Positions 43,701 through 52,700 of a stretch of DNA of 64,000 bases are shown in pieces (positions within the stretch are counted from its first letter, which is position 1; each line of letters opens with the position of its first letter). Source of the DNA: Siphonodentalium dalli. Taxonomy: Eukaryota > Mollusca > Scaphopoda > Gadilida > Siphonodentaliidae. The notes beneath the pieces were generated by a model, which was not told the DNA's origin, ran no database searches, and saw only the letters and a program-made list of their open reading frames with translations. Made by a program: the position numbers and the translations under genes. Where the stretch lies: the NCBI GenBank assembly GCA_032622095.1, contig CP136066.1, positions 101,389,319-101,453,318 of the forward strand. The letters run 5' to 3'.

Positions 43701-46700
43701 AAATGTTTGAGTTATCGCATTATGCGTAACGCATCTATGGATGGACAAACGACAAGTGGTCATTTCGGACGTCGACACTATGTGTACCATACTATGGTAT
43801 GATGGGTACACATAAAAATTAATACACCGTGCATATAAATTTTATTTAGAATTTGTTATCCATTCCAGATGACTGTTTTAGGAGCTATTTACAATCGAAA
43901 TAAAAAAATACTACAAAAATCATCAGTTCTATTTTCCAGTAGTTTTGATATTGTGATTTATAAAAATTATGTTGTTGTATTGCTGCCCAGGTGAAGATAG
44001 ACCAGTTGTAAGATTCACACATGTATGACTGTACAATGCATACCTTCAAGCCTGCAAATAGTGTGTCGGTCATTTGCAGAATGAGATCCCCAGAGGGTGA
44101 ATTTCGTGACACGATCCCACACAGCGGGCTAGCATATTCAACAATATGGGGACCTCATTCTGCTCGACCTCATATTCTGGGAAGTATCTATAGTCTCAAA
44201 TTAACATTGTTTTTAGTTACTTTTTCCCATCTCTTCAGTTTCTATATCCCCTAAATCTGAGGTCCCCAGAGGGTAAATTTGGTGATGCTAGCATCACTAA
44301 ATTCACCCTCTGGGGACCTCATTCTGCAAATGACAGACACACTATTTGCAGCCTTGAATACCTTCTATTTTTTTCTTCTTAATATGAACTGGCTCAGCAC
44401 TAAAGCGCCTCACTTCTTCATCATTGTCTGAAATTAAAAGTGTATTAAAGTAATGAAATTTGAAAGTCTGTACCTCATGTTAAAATATTGTTTTGAATAA
44501 ATAGCCATAGCTCATTTGAACCAACAAATTATATTCCTTACTCGTATTTAAATTTGCGCAGTACAATTTTTCGTACATTTTTGAATTTCTGCACATTGAT
44601 ATCGCACAAGTAGGCTACCATGGAGTTTGAATTCAAATCTGTCAAAAATATTTCCGCAAAAGTCTTGTATCTGATGGCAGTTTCAGGCCTTAATATATAT
44701 GTCAATGAAGGTATGTGTGGAGACAGGGTTTCCACTAGGGATCGGGGGAATGGTACCCCTATAGCCACTTTGGGAACCATTCAGTCCATCAACAAACTGT
44801 GTATGATCTAACAGTATTCACCCATAGTAAATCAGGCAGAAACACTGGTGTAAATTAACCTCTTCACTGCTATGGTGTCCATAACTATTACGGACATAAA
44901 AGTGCCTGTCGTGTGCTATATGGTCTGTAGTACCTACGGAATTAGTGCAACTGGACAAGTGTATCTCGAAATTTCTAACAATGTACGATGATCAAGGATT
45001 GTAATAGCCTTTGCACGAAGTTAGTTGTATGGTTTTCTCAAAATTTCCATTATATTTTCCACTGCAAAATGTCAAGAACGTCAACAGCACAGTACGCAAC
45101 GACATGACATCATTCAGCAGTAAAGAGGTTAAAAACCATAATGACATAAATCTACATCAAACAAAATATAACTTTTCATTATTTGAGCCGATCTGTTTGA
45201 AGACAGTTTGACGACAGGTGTGTATAATGCTCAAAATAACCATCCTGATATCGTGTTAGTTAAGATAGCTACTGACATCATTGATACTGAATGTATAGGT
45301 TCCATACCGGTAGGTTTCTAACAAGACAAAAATCAGCACTAAGTCTTGGCTGCATTTATTTTAAATACTTTATTAGAATTAACTTGTACATCCATGCACT
45401 TTCAGTCTGGTATATATGCAGTTCTTACAATAATTTCCATATCGAAGATTTTACCACATGATTTATCGTTTTACGTGTCAACAATGAGTGGCTGCTTGCA
45501 AATATAATTGTACATCCACAGTCCAACGTATAGTTTTCGTAATATAAATTACTAATTATCATAACCTTCTTATTTTCCCTGTGGATTCAGTAAACTTGGG
45601 AATCAAATTATTGTATGCTCAGTTTAAAATTTGTGCACCAAAGGGTTCACATGTAAATTTGGGAGGACAGATATATAATCAAAATTAGAGATAACTGTTA
45701 AAATCCTTAGTTCTCCCTGTTGTAGGGTTCCTTGATGCAGTTGGCATGCAGGTATATCAAACCATCTATATCAACATTGAATATTTCTGACTGAACTATC
45801 CACAAATAGCGCTGAAAAACATGCGCTTTTCTCCTATAATATACTTCACACATAAACATGGCTTACTCATGTTTGTTTTATTGACTTTAATATACTTTAA
45901 CATCTAACCTCTCAGTTTAAAACAAGTGGGTGTTTGGTTCCGGAGCTAGCTATCAAACTGTTGCTTGTCTGAGATAACAATAGAAATTATCTGTAAATGA
46001 ATTATGAAGAATAGTCAATTCTTGTTTAATACCTTGAGACTTGTCAGTGAGTTGTTCAACATGCTTTATTAGATGGTTTTGCATCAGCTGTTTCGCCTTC
46101 TGCTCATTTCCAAAACTAGTGAATGACTGCTTGCATTTGTCTGGGATCAGATAACATGTGTATGTGTACGTTCGTCTCATCTCATTGTTTGCGTAGTCAG
46201 CAAAGAAGGTCACCAGGGCTTTATCCGACATCTCTTGGAGGCGCTGTAAGTCGAATTTTCCATAGGATATTGCTTTCTTTGATATCTGAATCCAAATTTT
46301 ATAATTAATAAACCAGAATAGTTAGTCAGCCATCTTACTACAGATAGATGGATTAATGATAAATTTTAACAGGTCATAGAGCATAATCCCATTGTTACAA
46401 TCATTCCCTGATTTTTGGTAAAGCACACCAATTCCCAAGGCTGGCAAAGTAATAGTTCAATGATTATCCCATTGTTCGGCACACGCTACTCACAACAAAC
46501 AAACCGCACGGGCACTTCACATTAACTTCAATTGCCAGAGGCCACAAGGGCATGAACAGCACTCTGCTTCCCCCAAAAACACACTGCCATTATACACCAT
46601 TACTATATACGTGCCTCTAGTATACTACCATGATGTAAGCAGGCACATATATAGGGACAGCATATAAGGGGAGTGCAGAGTGAGCAACGGAGTGCGTTAC

Positions 46701-49700
46701 AAGCCCCTGTGCATGGCCTCTGGTATAATAATTAAAGCTACTTTAAAACGACCGTACGATTTGTTTGTTATGAGTGGCGTGTGTCAAACAATGGGATATC
46801 ACTGAACTATTATTTTGCCAGCCTTGGGAATTGGTGTGATTTACCAAAAATACAATAGGCCTATATATACATCAACAGGGTGAACGGAAGGGGTGGTAAT
46901 AGTAACATATGCATTGGTTGAATTATTTATTAACTGGTAGAATAATTACATTTATTATAATTATTCCTCAGAACTAATCCAGTTCTGAAAATATTCACAG
47001 GCAATCAGGACCACTAACCCAACAATGAAACTAAACGACTTAACATTCACATTTAGAACTACTAAATAGTGATACATGGATATCCAATAATCCAACAGAA
47101 TGATGAATCACCACTTCACTATACAGTATGTGTGGTGTAAATTTGAATTAACCCTTTGGAAATTATATTCTCCGCATATCCGAGATAACTAATAACAATA
47201 TTGTATCTGGAGAAACTTGAGGAACAGTAAAACTTGAGGAGTAATTTCGAAACAGTTTTCTTGTAATGGCAACATTGTCACATAATAATGATGTGCAGTA
47301 TTACCTTTGGCAAAAAGTAAGTTGGTTGTTGTAATATGTCCAACACTTGGAGATCAGATTCCTTATCATCTGGAAGACCAACTTCTTCGTAATTCATGAT
47401 CGACTTATACATATAAGAGTATGACACAATCATGCGACTGCTTCTTTTGATGTCAAATTCAAAAATGTTCTCACGTTGGGTCAAAACATGGTTCACTTGA
47501 TGGGTTCTCAGTCCGTGGTGGATACCCAAATTATGAGAATTTAAAGCCAGGCATTTGGAATTGATTACTTAATTTGGTTGGTACACAGTTTTCATTTGTA
47601 CTGACAGCTTGATTTATGGCAATCCAATTTTCTTTTGTAGTTTGAAACTATTTGAGAATTCCCTATTGGACTCCTATTGTGTTAATTTTTGTTCAAGATG
47701 AGGGTTATGCACCCTGGCAAGATGTTAAATTCCACTTTTCCAGATTAAAGCAATTAACTATTTCAGCTAAACCTTAAAGGTATGGGCGGCGTTCGTTGCA
47801 GAAATATTTATATTTGTTCAACTCATATGCCAAACATAATCAGCAAGTAATTAGTATATTGTCATCAAGACGTACGATGGTGTACGTAAACAAGAGACTG
47901 CTCGTGTTACAGAAGTTGTGCTTCTGTTTACATAACACAGCGCAATTCTATTGCTTAATCAAAGAAAATGATATAAACACTCTTTATTATTTCCATATCA
48001 GGAAAACCGTAACAAATACCGCTCTTTATGTTTACCATATCCGGATCTAACCAAAAGCCAGGAAACTTTTTTGCTTTTGTTTACATAACAAAGGGGAAAA
48101 TATTTTGGGGGAGCAACATTCTGTCTCACTTTCTCAGTTCTCACTATTCGGAGCTATTAGCTTGTTCAGTTAATTTGTATTGGATAATAACTGATTCTAG
48201 AACAGTTTACTCATCACAGAGTACAATATAAATGCCCAAAGTAATTGACCACTTAACAACAGCGAGAGCTTTCCGATGAATGACAACAAGCCATATTTCC
48301 GACTAAATCCTGAAAAATTACCCATAATTCTGCTGTGGTTAAGTGGTCAATTACTTTGGGCATTACTGATGATGTTAATAATATAAAATTCTAATCTAGG
48401 TGCCAAGGCAATATTATTAGACTTAAATTTATATTAAGGAACTGAATTGAAGAAATTACCTTGGATACTTTGTACATCTTCTTTTGTGGTTCCTTTTCAA
48501 GTGTTGCTGCTGCAACTTGGGCAAGAACATCCAGAGAGAATGCAGCTTGGTCGCTAGAGTCACTTTCACCATCGTCATCATCATAATCATCCAGTCTCAA
48601 GTTTTCCGACATAATGTCTGCTGTCTCTAATGATGTCCTGACTGTATAACAAAAGCCATCTACTATTACAGTGATGTGAAATACCCCACTGGGGTGATCA
48701 GGTGCACAGGTGATCAGGAAACCCATAATTTAGAAGTTTGAGATGGATAAACAAGAGCATCGCTAGGGCGTGGCATAATATGACCATTAGCCAGATTGAA
48801 TTGTACTACGGCAAAATACAAGAACCATTTTAGCTTACAAACTGATATACCCCTAATTTCAATGCCAAAATGTAGTCAAATTCTAAGTCGAAAAAGGGCT
48901 CTAACTCATGTGAAAATAATTGGACCGAACCCATATTCGAACTTGGCCTGTAATTTATCTGGGGAAACTCACATACCAGCTATGGTTCAGATCAAATAAT
49001 CCAAACAGGAGTTACCGCTGGGAAACCCAAAATGTTATGAAATAGTTCAAATTCTAAGTCGAATTCACCTGTCAGATTTGCAAGACCAGGTAATTGCATG
49101 TTTATTTATTTTTTATAGACATTTTAAACATAAAATATAGATGCACGTTTGAAATATAAATGAAATAAATCATTTTCAATGACAAATATACCTATTTTAA
49201 TATATATGTAATCGATGACAAGATGAACAAGATGCATCATCAATATATACCAAGACCTTTCTACAACAGCGAGTACATGGCATTCCTACCATAAATCAGT
49301 ACAGCTGTATTTCTCAAGAAATGCTCAGCACTCTTCATAACCCAAAAGAAAAAAAATGTGACCAACAACGCCCAGCGACAATGCCCAATTAAGCCATTCT
49401 TAGTTAACAATGCTATGTATTTTTATCCATGTTTTATCGTTAATTGTTAAATTTTATCTTGTCTTGTGATTTTATGGTTATCTTTAATAAAGTTTCAATG
49501 AAGATTATCATGTCATAATCTTATTAAGTCCCTTTAATCATGCATCACAATTATCCCCCAAACTAAATTAACACCTTAATTACCAAGGTTATTATGCCAA
49601 TCACTCTAATCAGATGAAACTAATTAAGTTTCACACCTGAAACAAGTCGTCCCGGAAATATGGCCAGGGCAAATTGTCTCCGCCCCAAGTCGTTTTGGGT

Positions 49701-52700
49701 ATTCCGGCCCGAGTTGCCCCAGCCCGAGTCGTCCCGTTCCAGTTAATATGTGAGAAGGTTTTCATCAGCACTGCATAAAATTTATATTTTAGGTCGAGAT
49801 TTGAATTGTAGGTAGAGACAATTGCAGATGTCTAGTTAAATCTGTTAAGCCCTCTGACTAGGCAACAAAAAAAAAGACCTGTGCATAATATGGCAGATAA
49901 TGCGGTAAAAAAAATTAGACATACCCATTTTTTTTCCCTGCTGCATTGCTACACATAAGAAAACATGGAAATGGTGGATTTAGCACTGTCATATTGATCT
50001 ATAATAGTTAAATATAATAAAAGGTCGCCGACCATAACATCCCCCGAAATGTACATGTAGCTAACTCCAAGATGGTAACTCCAAGATGACTAACTCCAAG
50101 GTGGCTAACTCCGAGATTGGCAGGTTAGGAATAAAATTAATTAATCTGCATAACAAATAGTGATGTTCCGATAATGAAAAAGACCATCGGACCGATTTCC
50201 GATAACTGGAGGCACAATCGGACGATTTCCGATTCCGATGTTTATATATATTGTGGATTTATTCCCACAATGGACTTATATACACTCATTGGACTCAATA
50301 TCCCGGTATAGTTTCAAAGCCAAATACATCAAAGAAATATATACACACTGTTGCGACAGTATTTCCGCCAACGTCAGTTGTGCACTACCTTTGATGTATA
50401 CCGGTAGTTGTTTTGACAAAGAGATCAAAGGTGCCAACTCAGAGTAACTTTATGACTGTGCATGGAACACTTTCAAAGCGGTGTAAAAGTATTGATTGAA
50501 TACTTGTAAGTTGCGACAATGTATGGAATGGCGATGATTATGAAATAAATTTAGATTGATAGATAAATAATTGCCGTCATATTTGTCTGAGATTTTCCAA
50601 ATTCCCATTGGTCACAACTTTTGTCTTTTAACCATTGGGAAGTTTTTATAGATCCGCCAACTTTTGTTTCACAAGACTGCCTCCAAGTTCAACGTACGCT
50701 TACCTTACGCTGTAACTTGTACTGAGAGCATCGCTATAATGAAAGTGTCAATGACACTGCAGCTCAACTTAGGTATGGGGAATAATTTAATGGTTGACAG
50801 TAAATGGAGGAATAGGAAAGGTGAAATGTTTAAGTAAGACAAGATGTACATTTCAATATCAACATTCATGACAAGTTTCATAATGATCAGATCAGGGATG
50901 TGGTGAGTATGGTGTGCCAAAGGATTTAGTGATGCAAAGAATAAATTCTAAAATGGCCACCGGCAACCATGTTTTTTTTCCAAATAACCCCAAAATGACT
51001 CGTTCCCATCTAAATGTCATTGTTAACATCCATGACAAATTTCATGAAGATCCGACCAAAGCTACGACCTGTAGCCTGCGCCAAAGGATTTAGTCATGCA
51101 AAGAGTAAAATCCAAGATGGCTGCTGGTGGCTATGTTGTTTGGCGCAATGACCCTTACGACCTGTAGCCCGCGCCAAAGGATTTAGTCATGCAAAGAGTA
51201 AGATCCAAGATGGCTGCTAGCGGCCATGTTTTTTGGCCGAATAACCCCAAAATGACTCGTTCCCATCTACATGTCATTGTTAACATCCAGGACAAATTTC
51301 ATGATGATCAGACGAATAGTACGACCTGTAGCCCGCGCCAATGGATTTAATTTTGAAATACAAGATAGCCGCCAGTGGCCATGTTTTTTGGCCGAATGAC
51401 CCCAAAAGGACTCGTTCCCATCTACATGTCATTGTTAACATACATGACAAAATTCATGAAGATCCGACCAAAGCTACGACCTGTAGCCCGCGCCAAAGGA
51501 TTTAGTCATGCAAAGAGTAAAATCCAAGATGGCTGCTGGTGGCCATGTTTTTTGGCCGAACGACCCCATAATCACTCGATCCCATCTACATGTCAATATT
51601 AACATCCCAGACAAATTTCATGATGATCAGACGAACAGTACGACCTGTAGCCCGCGCCAATGGATTTAATTTTGAAATCCAAGATGGCCACCAACGGCCA
51701 TGTTTTTTGGCCGAATGACCCCAAAATAACTCGTTCCCATCTACATGTCAATGTCAACATTCACGTCAAATTTCATAAAGATCAGAACTAAGGTACGACA
51801 TGTAGCCCGCGCCAAAGGAAATTGTTGACGGACACACAGACGACGGACGCTAACCTATGGCAATAGCTCAAACTTACAAAGTAAGTTGAGCTAATAATGG
51901 TGACTCACAGAGCGAAAAAAAAAAGTCAATAAAACTGCAATGTAATTAGGTCAGCTATTTAAGGCTTTTTTAAAATCTATTTTGTGTCCACGCACTTTTA
52001 GGCTGTTACAACTGCGTTTTATATTCAATACTACCATTGTATTGCATAGGTTTATTAAAGCATGTATATTGCACTTAGATAATAGAACGTTTTTGTTTGT
52101 TTTGACAATCGGTAAAAGACGATGTTCAACTGCGAGGTACGATTAATATCCGATGGGCTATTATCGGCCGATGGCCAATTCTGATTCTGATTATCGGAAC
52201 ATCACTAGTAGCTAATAACAAATTTCACTCTGATTAAAGAAACAAACATAACTAAAATTTATCATGCAGAAACCAAGAATTGTGTGTATTCTAAGTCCTA
52301 TGAAAACCTCAAATATTTCAAATTCCAAGTCGAAATAAGCCATAACATAACACGTACAGTCAAAAATATTCGGACCAAACCCATATTCAAAGTTGACCTG
52401 TAAAACAATCTGAAAAACTCATGTACTAAATTTGATTTCAATAAAATAATCAGAACTAAAGTCACCATCTAAAAACCTCAAATATTTCAAATTCCAAAAG
52501 GTTAATATTTGTTCGAGTTATTGCGCTTATAAAAAAAAATGGCAAGAATCAAACTAAGTGGCATAAGTCAGGTAGGAAACATCGGACGAAACTGATTTTT
52601 GAACTCGTCCAAGATATGGTATCAACCAACTCATAAACAAAAATATTATTGAAATCGGTTAACAAAATTTCGAGTTATTGCGCTTACCACAAAAAAATAG

